From Rahnella sp. AA (GTDB lineage: Bacteria > Pseudomonadota > Gammaproteobacteria > Enterobacterales > Enterobacteriaceae), in assembly GCF_002834385.1 (NCBI RefSeq), contig NZ_PITQ01000005.1, positions 248,001 to 312,000 on the forward strand: a stretch of 64,000 nt of DNA. The letters run 5' to 3'. Below are positions 35,417 through 44,936 of this stretch, piece after piece. Positions within the stretch are counted from its first letter, which is position 1. Each line of letters begins with the position of its first letter. Below the pieces are notes generated by a model. That model saw only the letters and a list, made by a program, of their open reading frames with translations, had not been told where the DNA came from and did no database searches. The translations under genes were made by a program, and so were the position numbers.

Positions 35417-37024
35417 TTACTCCATTGAGACGTTTTCGAAGTGATGTTTGCCTAATGGATCAACCACATAGCCTTTCACTTCTTTGCGAACTGGCTCGTA
35501 CACGGTGGAGTGAGCGATGATCAGCGCAGGCGCCTGGTCATGCATCACAACCTGAGCCTGTTGGTACAGTGCAGCACGTTTAGCGTGATCAGATTCAGCA
35601 CGGGCTGGCTGGATCAGATCTTCAAACGGCTTGTAGCACCAGCGGGAGTAGTTGGAACCGTCTTTTGCTGCTGCACAGCTGAACAGGGTCGCGAAGAAGT
35701 TATCCGGATCCCCATTGTCGCCGGTCCAGCCCATCATCACAGACTGGTGCTCACCGTTTTTCGCACGCTTGAGGTATTCGCCCCACTCGTAAGTCACGAT
35801 GTTGGCTTTCACGCCAATTTTCGCCCAGTCAGCCTGGATCATTTCAGCCATACGGCGTGCGTTCGGGTTATACGGACGCTGTACTGGCATTGCCCACAGG
35901 TCGATAGTGAAACCGTCTGCGTGACCTGCTTCTTTCAGCAGCTCTTTGGCTTTAGCCGGATCGTACGGGTAATCCACGATGTCTTTGTTGTAGCCCCACA
36001 TTGTTGGTGGGATCAGGTTTTTAGCTGGCTGGCCAGCGCCCTGATAAACCGCATCGATGATGGCTTTTTTGTTCACAGCCATGGTCAGTGCCTGACGCAC
36101 TTTCACTTCATCCAGTGGTTTTTTCTCAACGTTGAAGGACAGGTAACCCACGTTCAGACCTGGCTGTTGCATCAGGTTGATGGATTTATCTTTCTTCATT
36201 GCCGCGATATCAGCCGGGTTCGGGTACGGCATTACCTGGCATTCGTTTTTCTGCAATTTCGCGTAACGCACGGAGGCGTCAGGCGTGATGGAGAAGACTA
36301 AACGGTCGATCTGCGGCTTGGTGCCCCAGTAGCCCGGGAAGGCTTTGTAGAGGATGCGTGAATCTTTCTCGTACTGCAGAAGCTGGAACGGACCGGTACC
36401 GATTGGATCCAGGTCAACTTTCTCAGGCGTTTTCGCTTTCAGCATGTTGTCCGCGTATTCCGCAGACAGAATGGAAGCGAAGTCCATCGCGAGGTCAGCC
36501 AGGAATGGAGACTCAGGGCGGTTCAGTACGAACTGCACGGTGTTGTCATCCACTTTCACGATCTTGTTGATCAGATCGCCCATGCCCATACCTTCGAAGT
36601 ATTCATAGCTGCCGCCAGATACGCCGTGATATGGGTTATTTTTGTCCAGCTGACGTTCAAAGGAATAGATTACGTCGTCCGCGTTGAAATCACGGGTCGG
36701 TTTGAATTCCTTGTTATCCTGCCATTTCACGCCTTTGCGCAGATGGAAGGTATAGGTTTTGCCGTCAGCAGACACGTCCCACTTCTCAGCCAGGCCAGGC
36801 TGGATTTCAGTGGTCCCGATCTTGAATTCAACCAGACGGTTGTAGATAGGCACGGAGCTTGCGTCATACGTGGTGCCAGAGGTGAACAGCTGAGGGTTGA
36901 AGCCTTCAGGTGAACCTTCAGAGCAATACACTAACGTTTTTGCCTGGACACTGGCCGCAACGGTCAGCGCAATCAGGCCCATACTGAATTTCAGTAGCCC
37001 CGACTTACCTAAAGAGATTGTCAT
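35417..37024 (-). CDS. dppA: Periplasmic dipeptide-binding protein DppA
   Basis: A 535-residue solute-binding protein (E. coli 535) that captures dipeptides in the periplasm and serves chemotaxis to peptides through Tap in E. coli. The signal peptide covers about residues 1-28 (hydrophobic core LIALTVAASVQA), followed by KTLVYCSEGSPEGFNPQL. The family 5 binding-protein fold continues to the end. GGAG is eight bases before ATG 37024. The C/A-rich leader (37048-37074) looks like a GcvB small-RNA target. A hairpin separates it from dppB. Confidence 0.97.
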   Translation of the reverse strand: MTISLGKSGLLKFSMGLIALTVAASVQAKTLVYCSEGSPEGFNPQLFTSGTTYDASSVPIYNRLVEFKIGTTEIQPGLAEKWDVSADGKTYTFHLRKGVKWQDNKEFKPTRDFNADDVIYSFERQLDKNNPYHGVSGGSYEYFEGMGMGDLINKIVKVDDNTVQFVLNRPESPFLADLAMDFASILSAEYADNMLKAKTPEKVDLDPIGTGPFQLLQYEKDSRILYKAFPGYWGTKPQIDRLVFSITPDASVRYAKLQKNECQVMPYPNPADIAAMKKDKSINLMQQPGLNVGYLSFNVEKKPLDEVKVRQALTMAVNKKAIIDAVYQGAGQPAKNLIPPTMWGYNKDIVDYPYDPAKAKELLKEAGHADGFTIDLWAMPVQRPYNPNARRMAEMIQADWAKIGVKANIVTYEWGEYLKRAKNGEHQSVMMGWTGDNGDPDNFFATLFSCAAAKDGSNYSRWCYKPFEDLIQPARAESDHAKRAALYQQAQVVMHDQAPALIIAHSTVYEPVRKEVKGYVVDPLGKHHFENVSME

Positions 37025-37047
37025 CGCTTCTGCTCCATCGATTAATG

Positions 37048-37074
37048 GTGATGTGGATGTGTGTGTTGTGTATA
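37048..37074 (-). promoter_or_regulatory. C/A-rich dppA leader, likely GcvB sRNA target
   Basis: On the minus strand the dppA leader reads ATACACAACACACACATCC with more CA steps behind it, 24-50 nt before the start codon. GcvB represses dppA in enterobacteria through a G/U-rich seed that pairs with CACAACA-type sequences. The gcvB gene is not in this window. Confidence 0.6.
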
Positions 37075-37752
37075 CAGCTCACGTCACCCTTTATTTTTAT
37101 TTGCGGGTGACTGTGTTTGCTCGTGCGCTGCAATAAGTCCAACCAGAGCATGGTGAACTGCCATTTTTTTCCTTCGATCTGTAAAGCTGGCTTTACAAAA
37201 CCTTACCGGAAATAATCACTGGTCTTCCTTGGGGCTATCAATTTGGCAACTCCTATCCGTGACGTCAATATAACCGTCAGGCATTTACACAGACTGTGAG
37301 TAACAGCAAACAAACATAAAAAAACATTTTATTAACGAATGCAGGATGAATGTTCAGTCCTGACGGCCAATACCCACACAATCCGCCATGTAAAAGAATA
37401 TTCCTGGGGGTTTCACCCATTTTAATTCCCTAAAAATTTCTGGCTAAATGATGAATATATGAACGGTTATTTTTGAGATCGGGGTGGAAACCAGCGGAAA
37501 ATGCTGAGAAGTGCAGCAAACGGCTACCGGTCATCACGAAACGTGTTTGCCCCGGCACCCGCGAAACACCCCAAAATGGCGCAAATGCACAACGGTAGTG
37601 CAGGAGATTCCGTGTACGAATTCAGGCTGTTTTTCCAGCACGGGGTGTCATGTGGCCTGAAATGGATTGAAACTAGTTTGTTAATCACTTTTTAAACTTT
37701 GGCTCACTTATTGCTAGTTCTTAAGGGCTTATCACCCGCCAGAGGTTTTCTG
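37075..37752. other. Intergenic region between dppA and the LysR gene (no gene)
   Basis: About 680 bp with the dppA promoter on one side and the LysR promoter on the other. The central part (37300-37460) is AT-rich with A/T runs. I see no gene, tRNA or clear palindrome. It marks the left border of a segment that E. coli lacks between dppA and the tRNA-Pro gene. Confidence 0.5.
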
Positions 37753-38676
37753 ATGGAACTGAAGTGGTTTGAAGATTTTCTCAGTGTGTCTCAATGCTAT
37801 AGCTTCACGCGAGCCGCCAGTGAAAGAAACATCACCCAGTCCGCGCTGAGTCGTCGCATTAAACAGCTGGAAGAATGGTTAGGAGTTCCGCTGTTTGACC
37901 GGAAAACCTACCCGATACGCCTGACACCCGAAGGGCAGGATTTCCTGCATACCGCCGCTGAACTGGTCTTTTCAATGACGCAACTGCGCAGTGACCTGCG
38001 TGAGCGCCACGCGCAAAAGCATGCCATTGTCCATTTTGCGGCGCTAAATACGCTCTCCCTGACCTTTTTCCCTGACTGGATTAATCAGATAGACCCGTCG
38101 CATCAGTACGGTTATATCCGTCTGTGCGACCAGCAGCCTTCCTTTAGTGGCAATATCTCCTTGTTGCTCGACGGCGAAACGGATTTTTTGCTGACTTACG
38201 CGCATGACTCTGTCCCGCTGATGAAACAGCTCGAACGTTTCCCGTATATCGAACTGGGCAAAGAGAATGCGCTGGCCGTCTGCGCGCCAGATGACAGCGG
38301 CAGGCCGTTGTTCCCGCTCAATACTTTGGGTACGCACACTCAGCTTCCTTATCTCAGCTATGGTAATCGTTCCTTTTTTGCCCATGCGCTGAGCGCGCTG
38401 TTTGCATCGCATCCGCTGCCGCTCAAGCCTGTTTATGAAAACCCGATGTGCAGCGGCCTGAAAGCCATGACCCTATCCGGCTGCGGCGTTTCCTGGTTGC
38501 CCTCAAGCCTGATCAGCGAAGAACTGGTGAACGGCTCCCTGATCCGCGCCGGGGAACGCAGTTGGGATATTCAGGCCAGCATCCGTCTTTACCGGCTGGA
38601 AAAATTCCGCACACCGCAGGCTGAACGCCTGTGGAATAAAGCCAGTCAGTTACACCACACCCGCGCCGTCGCCTGA
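37753..38676 (+). CDS. LysR-family regulator, HypT-like type
   Basis: A 307-residue LysR-type regulator starting MELKWFEDFLSVSQCYSFTRAA, with the helix-turn-helix at about residues 18-40 and a typical effector domain. The N-terminus and the LPSSLISEEL C-terminal block resemble HypT/YjiE-type regulators more than classical LysR proteins. It precedes the amidohydrolase/ABC operon on the same strand by 255 bp and probably controls it through the palindrome at 38761-38779. ATG 37753 has AGAGG eight bases upstream; an in-frame ATG at 37699 is less likely. Confidence 0.88.
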   Translation: MELKWFEDFLSVSQCYSFTRAASERNITQSALSRRIKQLEEWLGVPLFDRKTYPIRLTPEGQDFLHTAAELVFSMTQLRSDLRERHAQKHAIVHFAALNTLSLTFFPDWINQIDPSHQYGYIRLCDQQPSFSGNISLLLDGETDFLLTYAHDSVPLMKQLERFPYIELGKENALAVCAPDDSGRPLFPLNTLGTHTQLPYLSYGNRSFFAHALSALFASHPLPLKPVYENPMCSGLKAMTLSGCGVSWLPSSLISEELVNGSLIRAGERSWDIQASIRLYRLEKFRTPQAERLWNKASQLHHTRAVA

Positions 38677-38760
38677 CGCCCTGAGGCGGAAAAGACATCA
38701 TTACACGCCTGCCAGATAGCGGGAAGCCGCCCCAAACCCGAAAATTCCTCTTTCTATTCA

Positions 38761-38779
38761 AATAGTCACAGTGACTATT
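38761..38779. promoter_or_regulatory. Perfect 19-bp palindrome, likely operator of the M20/ABC operon
   Basis: AATAGTCAC-A-GTGACTATT lies 152 bp upstream of the amidohydrolase start and 85 bp after the LysR gene. The perfect dyad and its position between regulator and operon suggest a regulator binding site, most simply for the LysR protein. Confidence 0.6.
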
Positions 38780-38931
38780 CTGTTTTCACATGGTTGAAAA
38801 TAACTATGTGTTTTTGGAATGGGCCAGCTGAAAGACTCATTGGATCTTTGCCGCCTCTGCACACATTCTGAACAGGTTCCTCCGACACATTCACCTAACG
38901 AAACCGTAGCCACTGGCACAAGGAGTCTCCG

Positions 38932-40371
38932 TTGAATAACGCATCTGCGCAGAATAAAGACATCGTCTGGAGCCTGGTCGACGCTAAAAAAGCCCTGTTC
39001 ACGGCCCTGAGCGATCGCGTCTGGGGTATGCCTGAGATTTGCTATACCGAATACCGCTCCGTCGCTGAACACACGGCAATGCTGAAAGAACAGGGTTTTC
39101 GCGTCACGGAAAACATCGCGGATATTCCGACTGCGGTGATGGGCGAAGCCGGTGAAGGCGGCCCGATCATCGCCATTCTGGGTGAATATGATGCCCTGCC
39201 GGGGCTCAGCCAGGTGGCAGGGATTGCGCGGCCGGAACCGCTGCCGGGCAACGGTCAGGGCCATGGCTGCGGCCATAACCTGCTGGGGTCGGCGGCGATG
39301 CTGGCCGCAACCGCACTAAAAGACTGGCTGGCGCAGACCGGAACACCGGGGCGCGTGCGTTATTACGGCTGTCCGGCAGAAGAAGGCGGTGCAGCGAAAT
39401 CCTTTATGGCACGCGCAGGCGCTTTCGACGGCGTGGATATCGCCATCACCTGGCATCCGAATGCGTTCTCTGAAGTCGCCCGCGCCGAATCGCTGGCCAA
39501 TACCCGCATGGATTTCGTTTTCCATGGACGTTCTTCTCACGCCGCCGCCTCCCCGCACCTTGGCCGCAGCGCGCTGGACGCCGTTGAACTGATGAACGTC
39601 GGCGTCAACTATCTGCGCGAGCACGTCCCGCAGGACTCCCGCATTCACTACGCCATGCTCGATTCCGGCGGCATCGCGCCCAACGTGGTACAGGCGCGTG
39701 CCGCCGTGCGTTACGCCATCCGTTCGCGCGACGTCCACGCCATGTTTGAACTCAATGAGCGGGTGAAGAAAGTGGCGCAGGGCGCGGCGATGATGACCGA
39801 AACCACTGTCGACATCAGCATCATGAGCGCCGTTGCCAACCTGCTCGGCAACCGCCCGCTGGAAGAAGCCATGCAGCGTAATTTTGAGCTGCTCGGTCCG
39901 CTGGAATTTGACGCAGCCGATAAAGCTTTTGCTGCCGAAATTCAGGCCACGCTCAGCCCGCAGGATTTGCAAAGCGCTTACCGCCGTATTGGCCTGAAAA
40001 AACCGCAGGATGCCTCGCCGCTGTGCGAATTTATCGTGCCGCTGGAAACCTCCGGTGAACTGATGCTCGGCTCAACGGACGTCGGTGACATCAGCTGGAA
40101 AATGCCGACCGTGCAGGCGCACGTCCCGACTTACGCTATCGGCACGCCGGGGCATTCGTGGCAACTCACCGCGCAGGGGAAAATGCCTGCCGCGCACAAA
40201 GGCCTGGCCTATGTCGCCAAAATCATGGCAGCGACGGCCATCGACACCCTGACTGACAGCGCACTGATGAGCGAAGCGAAAAAAGCCCATCAGGAACTGA
40301 CGGCCGAAACGCCTTACGTTTGCCCGATCCCACCCGAAGTGAAACCGCCGGTTCAGCCACGTCCTGAATAA
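38932..40371 (+). CDS. M20-family amidohydrolase, AbgB-like
   Basis: A 479-residue zinc-dependent amidohydrolase of the M20D group, close over its whole length to E. coli AbgB (481 aa), a subunit of p-aminobenzoyl-glutamate hydrolase. Metal and catalytic motifs are visible: GEYDALPGL, GHGCGHNLLG, CPAEEGG and SSHAAASPHLGRSALDA, and DVGDISWKMP near the C-terminus. There is no signal peptide, so it acts on imported substrate. The AbgA partner is absent, so the substrate may differ from that of AbgB. The start is TTG at 38932 with AGGAG seven bases upstream. First gene of a seven-gene operon. Confidence 0.88.
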   Translation: MNNASAQNKDIVWSLVDAKKALFTALSDRVWGMPEICYTEYRSVAEHTAMLKEQGFRVTENIADIPTAVMGEAGEGGPIIAILGEYDALPGLSQVAGIARPEPLPGNGQGHGCGHNLLGSAAMLAATALKDWLAQTGTPGRVRYYGCPAEEGGAAKSFMARAGAFDGVDIAITWHPNAFSEVARAESLANTRMDFVFHGRSSHAAASPHLGRSALDAVELMNVGVNYLREHVPQDSRIHYAMLDSGGIAPNVVQARAAVRYAIRSRDVHAMFELNERVKKVAQGAAMMTETTVDISIMSAVANLLGNRPLEEAMQRNFELLGPLEFDAADKAFAAEIQATLSPQDLQSAYRRIGLKKPQDASPLCEFIVPLETSGELMLGSTDVGDISWKMPTVQAHVPTYAIGTPGHSWQLTAQGKMPAAHKGLAYVAKIMAATAIDTLTDSALMSEAKKAHQELTAETPYVCPIPPEVKPPVQPRPE

Positions 40372-40383
40372 ATAATTAAGCGA

Positions 40384-40405
40384 CCTCCCGCCCTGCCGGG
40401 GGAGG
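40384..40405 (+). promoter_or_regulatory. Hairpin between amidohydrolase and binding-protein genes
   Basis: CCTCCC (40384-40389) pairs with GGGAGG (40400-40405), loop 10 nt, 13 bp after the amidohydrolase stop. TTTTTTT appears only later (40420-40426). It could adjust relative expression within the operon. Confidence 0.5.
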
Positions 40406-40446
40406 TAAAAATTGGCTCGTTTTTTTTAATCAAAGGAACCCGATTT

Positions 40447-42045
40447 ATGCTCAGCACCAGAACAAAAATGCTCTCCACACTGATTGGCCTGACGTTGGGA
40501 TGCTCCGCTGCGCAGGCTGCCACACCGGCTGACTCGCTGGTGATGGCGTGGAACATTGACGCTATCAGCACCTTTGATCCGGCACAGATCGGCGAAGTGG
40601 TCACCAATGAAATCATCAAAAACACCTGCGATACGCTGGTTGATTTTGATCCGAAAGACGAGTCTAAGGTCATACCGCGTCTGGCAAAAAGCTGGGATAT
40701 CTCCGCCGACCGCAAAGAAATCACCTTCCATCTCAATACCGGTCTGACCTTCCCCTCCGGCAATAAAGCCACGGCGAAAGATGTCGCCTGGTCGTTGCAG
40801 CGTGTCGTCCTGCTCGGTTTCGGTAACTCTGCCACGCTGACCGAATATGGCTTTAACAAAGAGAACGTCAAAGAGCGGATTACCGCGCCGGATGACAACA
40901 CGCTGGTGATGAAATTCGACCAACCGTATCCCACCAATCTGGTATTGCAGGCCATCGCCGCCAATAACGTTTCGACCACGCTGGACCAGGCATTGGTCGG
41001 GAAAAACGCCACCGGCGACGACATGGGCAACAAATATCTGACGACGCACACCGCCTGTGTCGGACCCTATCAGCTGATGCGCTGGAACGCCGGTGAAGGC
41101 GTGGTACTCCAGGCGAATAAAGACTACTGGGGGCAGAAACCGAAGCTGCAACGCATTCTGATCCGCCACGTCGCGGAAACCGGTACACAACGTTTGCTGC
41201 TGACGCAAGGCGATGTGGATATCGCCCGCGACCTGGCACCGGACGATTTGCGCGATCTGGATAAAGGCGGCCAGGTCAATGTGGAGAAAGTGCTCAAACC
41301 GCAGTTGTTCTTCTGGACGTTCAACAGCGAAGATCCGATTTTCAAAAACCCGAAAGTGCGGCTGGCGATGCGATATCTGATTGATTATCAGGGGCTGGCC
41401 TCCACCGTAATGCCATACCTTGGCGTGCCCCGCGCCAGTTTCGCCCAGCTCGGCGCATTCGGTGCGCTGGATAAAGATGCCGGCCAGCCATTCAAACTCG
41501 ATCTGGCGAAAGCCAAACAATTGCTCACTGAAGCCGGCTATCCCGAGGGTTTCTCCGCAAAACTGATTATTGGCACCTTGCCTCACTCTGCGCCGATAGC
41601 CCAAAGCACACAGGAAAATGCTTCGAAAATCGGCGTAAAACTCTCCATCGAAAGCATGGCGAATGCCCAGTTATTCAGCCGCGTGCGCGGACGTGAATTC
41701 CAGAGCGCCATGATGGCGTGGCAGACCTCCGTACCGGATGCCCACGGCAACGCCTCGCGGCTGGTCTACAACCCGGACAACAGCAAAGAAGCCAAGAAAA
41801 CGCAGTATCCGAGCTGGCGCGCCTCGTATTTTGACCCGGCGATGAACAAAAAAGTGACCGAAGCGCTGCTCGAGCCGGATGAGCAAAAACGCATTGCGCT
41901 GTATCACACCCTGCAGGAAGAACAGATGCAGCAAGGTCCGATGGCGATCATGTTCCAGATGTACAACACCGCCGGTCTGACCAAACAAGTCAAAGACTGG
42001 ACGTGGAACGGTTTTCGCGTCTATTACGCCCTGGCTTCTAAATAA
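40447..42045 (+). CDS. Peptide-type ABC transporter solute-binding protein (family 5)
   Basis: A 532-residue periplasmic binding protein of the DppA/OppA family. The signal peptide is about residues 1-25 (LSTLIGLTLGCSAAQAA). The body contains the family block IPRLAKSWDISADRKEITFHL. It is only distantly similar to DppA in this window, so it should have its own ligand, probably a peptide-like or amide-containing molecule that the neighbouring amidohydrolase then cleaves. The ATG at 40447 has AAAGGAACC upstream. Confidence 0.9.
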   Translation: MLSTRTKMLSTLIGLTLGCSAAQAATPADSLVMAWNIDAISTFDPAQIGEVVTNEIIKNTCDTLVDFDPKDESKVIPRLAKSWDISADRKEITFHLNTGLTFPSGNKATAKDVAWSLQRVVLLGFGNSATLTEYGFNKENVKERITAPDDNTLVMKFDQPYPTNLVLQAIAANNVSTTLDQALVGKNATGDDMGNKYLTTHTACVGPYQLMRWNAGEGVVLQANKDYWGQKPKLQRILIRHVAETGTQRLLLTQGDVDIARDLAPDDLRDLDKGGQVNVEKVLKPQLFFWTFNSEDPIFKNPKVRLAMRYLIDYQGLASTVMPYLGVPRASFAQLGAFGALDKDAGQPFKLDLAKAKQLLTEAGYPEGFSAKLIIGTLPHSAPIAQSTQENASKIGVKLSIESMANAQLFSRVRGREFQSAMMAWQTSVPDAHGNASRLVYNPDNSKEAKKTQYPSWRASYFDPAMNKKVTEALLEPDEQKRIALYHTLQEEQMQQGPMAIMFQMYNTAGLTKQVKDWTWNGFRVYYALASK

Positions 42046-42059
42046 CCAAGGAGCGCCCG

Positions 42060-43145
42060 ATGTCACACCTCGACCCAACCGCAGCAGGCGTCGTCTCTGC
42101 TGAACCTCTCTGGCTGCGGCTGCGCGAAAGCGCCGCCCGGCTGGGCAAATTGCTGGTTTCCGTGTTCTGCACGTTGCTGGGGCTGGCGGCGCTGACCTTC
42201 TTTATCGGACGTCTGTTGCCTATTGATCCGGTGGTCTCGGTGCTGGGTGATAACGCCAGCCAGGAAGCCTATCAGAAGATGTATCACCTGCTCGGCCTCG
42301 ACAAGCCGCTCTGGGAACAGTTTCTGATGTACCTGAAAAATGTGGCGACGCTGGATTTCGGCAACGCACTGACCACCGGCAATCCGGTCACTACCGATAT
42401 CGCCCGCGTTTTTCCGGCCACGCTGGAGCTGGCAACGCTGGCGGCGCTGATCGCCACCTGTCTGGGTATTCCGGCGGGTGTGTTATCGGCGATGTACCGC
42501 AACACCTGGTTTGATCACTGCATTCGCTTTGTCGGCCTGCTCGGCCATTCGGCACCGAATTTCTGGCTGGGTCTGATGGGTCTGGTGCTGTTTTACGCCG
42601 GTCTGGGGTGGATTGGCGGGCCGGGCCGCATCGACTTTATGTATGAATTTGATGTGCAGAAAATCACCGGATTCTACCTGATCGACACCGCACTCAGCGG
42701 TAACTGGGAAGCCTTTCGCAACGTCTTCAGCCACCTGATTTTACCGGCATCGATTCTCGGCCTCAGCGGGCTTTCCTATATCAGCCGCATGACGCGCAGC
42801 TTTATGATCGAACAGCTTGGGCAGGAATACGTGATCACGGCCCGCGTAAAAGGTCTGTCCTGGGCCCGCAGCGTCTGGATCCACGCCTTTCGCAACGTCG
42901 CCGTTCAGGTGGTCACCGTTGTCGCGCTCTCCTACGCCTTTTTACTGGAAGGCGCCGTGCTGACCGAAACCGTCTTTGCCTGGCCGGGCTTTGGCCGCTA
43001 TCTCACCAACGCCATGCTGGCCGGCGACATGAACGCAGTGGTCGGCTGCTCGTTACTGATCGGCGTGATTTTCGTTGCACTCAACCTTATCTGCGACCTG
43101 CTTTACCGCATCTTTGATCCGCGAACCCGCCAGGAGCAATCATGA
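42060..43145 (+). CDS. Peptide-type ABC transporter permease (DppB-like)
   Basis: A 361-residue permease with about six helices and a polar N-terminal tail of ~30 residues. The EAA loop reads ARVKGLSWARSVWIHAFRNV. It pairs with the next gene's product. AGGAGCG lies just before ATG 42060, 14 bp after the binding-protein gene. Its stop overlaps the next ATG by 4 bp. Confidence 0.92.
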   Translation: MSHLDPTAAGVVSAEPLWLRLRESAARLGKLLVSVFCTLLGLAALTFFIGRLLPIDPVVSVLGDNASQEAYQKMYHLLGLDKPLWEQFLMYLKNVATLDFGNALTTGNPVTTDIARVFPATLELATLAALIATCLGIPAGVLSAMYRNTWFDHCIRFVGLLGHSAPNFWLGLMGLVLFYAGLGWIGGPGRIDFMYEFDVQKITGFYLIDTALSGNWEAFRNVFSHLILPASILGLSGLSYISRMTRSFMIEQLGQEYVITARVKGLSWARSVWIHAFRNVAVQVVTVVALSYAFLLEGAVLTETVFAWPGFGRYLTNAMLAGDMNAVVGCSLLIGVIFVALNLICDLLYRIFDPRTRQEQS

Positions 43146-44077
43146 CCGACTCCGCTAAACCTCATCTCTCCGCCCGTCCGGCGTTTTCCCTGCGGGCATG
43201 GCTGGATGCCCCCGTTCCGGCCACGCCGTGGCAGGCGCGTGTGCAGCAAAGCCTGAACCAGTGGCGGCGCTTTCGCCGTAATACCTCGGCGTTGTTCGGG
43301 TTAATTGTCATTCTGCTGATTGTTGCCGTCGCGATTTTTGCACCGTGGCTGGCGACGCACGACATTTACGCGCAAAACCTGCAATTGCGGCTGGCCCCCG
43401 TCAGCCGCGAGTACTGGCTGGGCACGGACGAACTCGGGCGTGACATTTACAGCCGCCTGATTTACGGCGCCCGCATCACGCTCTACATCACCGGCCTGAC
43501 AGCCCTGATTGTTGGCCCGCTCGGGCTGCTGGTCGGTACGCTGGCAGGCACCGTGGGCGGCTGGACGGACACTATCCTGATGCGCATCGTTGATATCTTT
43601 CTGGCATTTCCCAGCCTGATTCTGGCACTGGGTTTTGTCGCCGCGCTCGGCCCCGGCATTGAGAATGCGATTATCGCCATTTCGCTATCGGCCTGGCCAC
43701 CCATTGCCCGTCTTGCGCGCGCCGAAGCGTTGTCTATCCGCAAAATGGACTACGTCGCCGCCGTGCGTTTACAGGGCGCGTCGCAGATGCGCATCATCCT
43801 GCGCCACATCATTCCGATGTGCTTACCTTCAGTCGTGGTGCGCCTGACGCTCAATATGGCGGGCATTATCCTGACCGCATCCGGCCTGGGGTTTCTCGGC
43901 CTGGGCGCGCAGGCACCCAGCCCGGAATGGGGGGCGATGCTCTCTTCCGGCCGCCAGTTCATGATGACTCACTGGACAATTGCCGCGATCCCCGGCCTGT
44001 CGATTCTTTTCACCAGCCTGGCCTTTAACCTGTTCGGTGACGGCCTGCGCGACGTACTGGATCTGCGCCATGACTGA
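43142..44077 (+). CDS. Peptide-type ABC transporter permease (DppC-like)
   Basis: A 311-residue permease with the OppC-type N-terminus (a 45-residue cytoplasmic tail, then NTSALFGLIVILLIVAV) and the EAA loop AVRLQGASQMRIILRHIIPM. It overlaps the upstream permease by 4 bp and the downstream ATPase by 8 bp, so translation is tightly coupled. Confidence 0.92.
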   Translation: MTDSAKPHLSARPAFSLRAWLDAPVPATPWQARVQQSLNQWRRFRRNTSALFGLIVILLIVAVAIFAPWLATHDIYAQNLQLRLAPVSREYWLGTDELGRDIYSRLIYGARITLYITGLTALIVGPLGLLVGTLAGTVGGWTDTILMRIVDIFLAFPSLILALGFVAALGPGIENAIIAISLSAWPPIARLARAEALSIRKMDYVAAVRLQGASQMRIILRHIIPMCLPSVVVRLTLNMAGIILTASGLGFLGLGAQAPSPEWGAMLSSGRQFMMTHWTIAAIPGLSILFTSLAFNLFGDGLRDVLDLRHD

Positions 44078-44936
44078 AAAACTGCTCGATGTACAAAACC
44101 TGAACATTACGTTCAAAGGCCACCGACAGGAAAACCACGCAGTACGCGGAATTTCCTTTTCGGTTGGCCGCGAAAAAGTGGCAATCGTCGGCGAATCCGG
44201 CTCCGGAAAATCACTGACCGGCCGTTCACTGTTGAAACTGACCCCGCAGGGTGCCAGCGTCAGCGCCGACCGGATGCAGTTCGGGGACATTGACCTGCTT
44301 ACTACCCGTGAACGCCAGATGCGCAAAATTCGCGGCAAACGGATTTCGATGATCATGCAGGACCCCAAATTCTCGCTAAACCCGCTGATGCGTGTCGGTC
44401 ATCAGATTAACGAGGCATATCGCATCCACTTCAACGTCAGCGAAAAAGAGGCGCGCACCAAAACACTGATGATGCTGGAGGCGGTCAATATCCGCGATCC
44501 GGAGCGGGTATTTGAACTCTATCCGCACGAAATTTCCGGCGGCATGGGACAGCGCATCATGATCGCCATGATGCTGATCCCTGAACCTGATCTGATTATC
44601 GCCGATGAGCCCACTTCTGCGCTCGATGTCACTGTGCGCCAGCAGGTACTCAGCGTGCTGGATGGCTTGCTGGCCCGGCGCAAAACCGGCCTGCTGTTTA
44701 TTACCCACGATCTGGGGCTGGTATCCAGTTTTTGTGACCGGGCGCTGGTGATGTACGCCGGGCGTATTCTCGAAGAAATTTCAGCCGATCAGCTGCATAA
44801 CGCAAAACACCCTTACACGCAGGCGCTGCTCGCCAGCCAGCCGGATTTGCATCATCCGGTTGACATGCTTGCCATTCCGGCACGCGACCCTGCGTGGCTG
44901 ACCGGCCCGGTGTACCGATACGGAGAAGCCTGCTGA
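44070..44936 (+). CDS. Peptide-type ABC transporter ATPase (DppD-like)
   Basis: A 288-residue ATPase with Walker A GESGSGKS, signature ISGGMGQR and Walker B LIIADEPTSALD. Unlike DppD in this window it ends soon after the [13 protein letters not shown] block and lacks the C-terminal cysteine cluster. ATG 44070 lies inside the end of the permease gene; a longer reading frame upstream is out of context. Confidence 0.92.
   Translation: MTEKLLDVQNLNITFKGHRQENHAVRGISFSVGREKVAIVGESGSGKSLTGRSLLKLTPQGASVSADRMQFGDIDLLTTRERQMRKIRGKRISMIMQDPKFSLNPLMRVGHQINEAYRIHFNVSEKEARTKTLMMLEAVNIRDPERVFELYPHEISGGMGQRIMIAMMLIPEPDLIIADEPTSALDVTVRQQVLSVLDGLLARRKTGLLFITHDLGLVSSFCDRALVMYAGRILEEISADQLHNAKHPYTQALLASQPDLHHPVDMLAIPARDPAWLTGPVYRYGEAC

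Noticed and set aside
37501-37695. A 64-codon frame before the LysR gene
   Set aside because: No ribosome site and no recognisable protein; likely chance.
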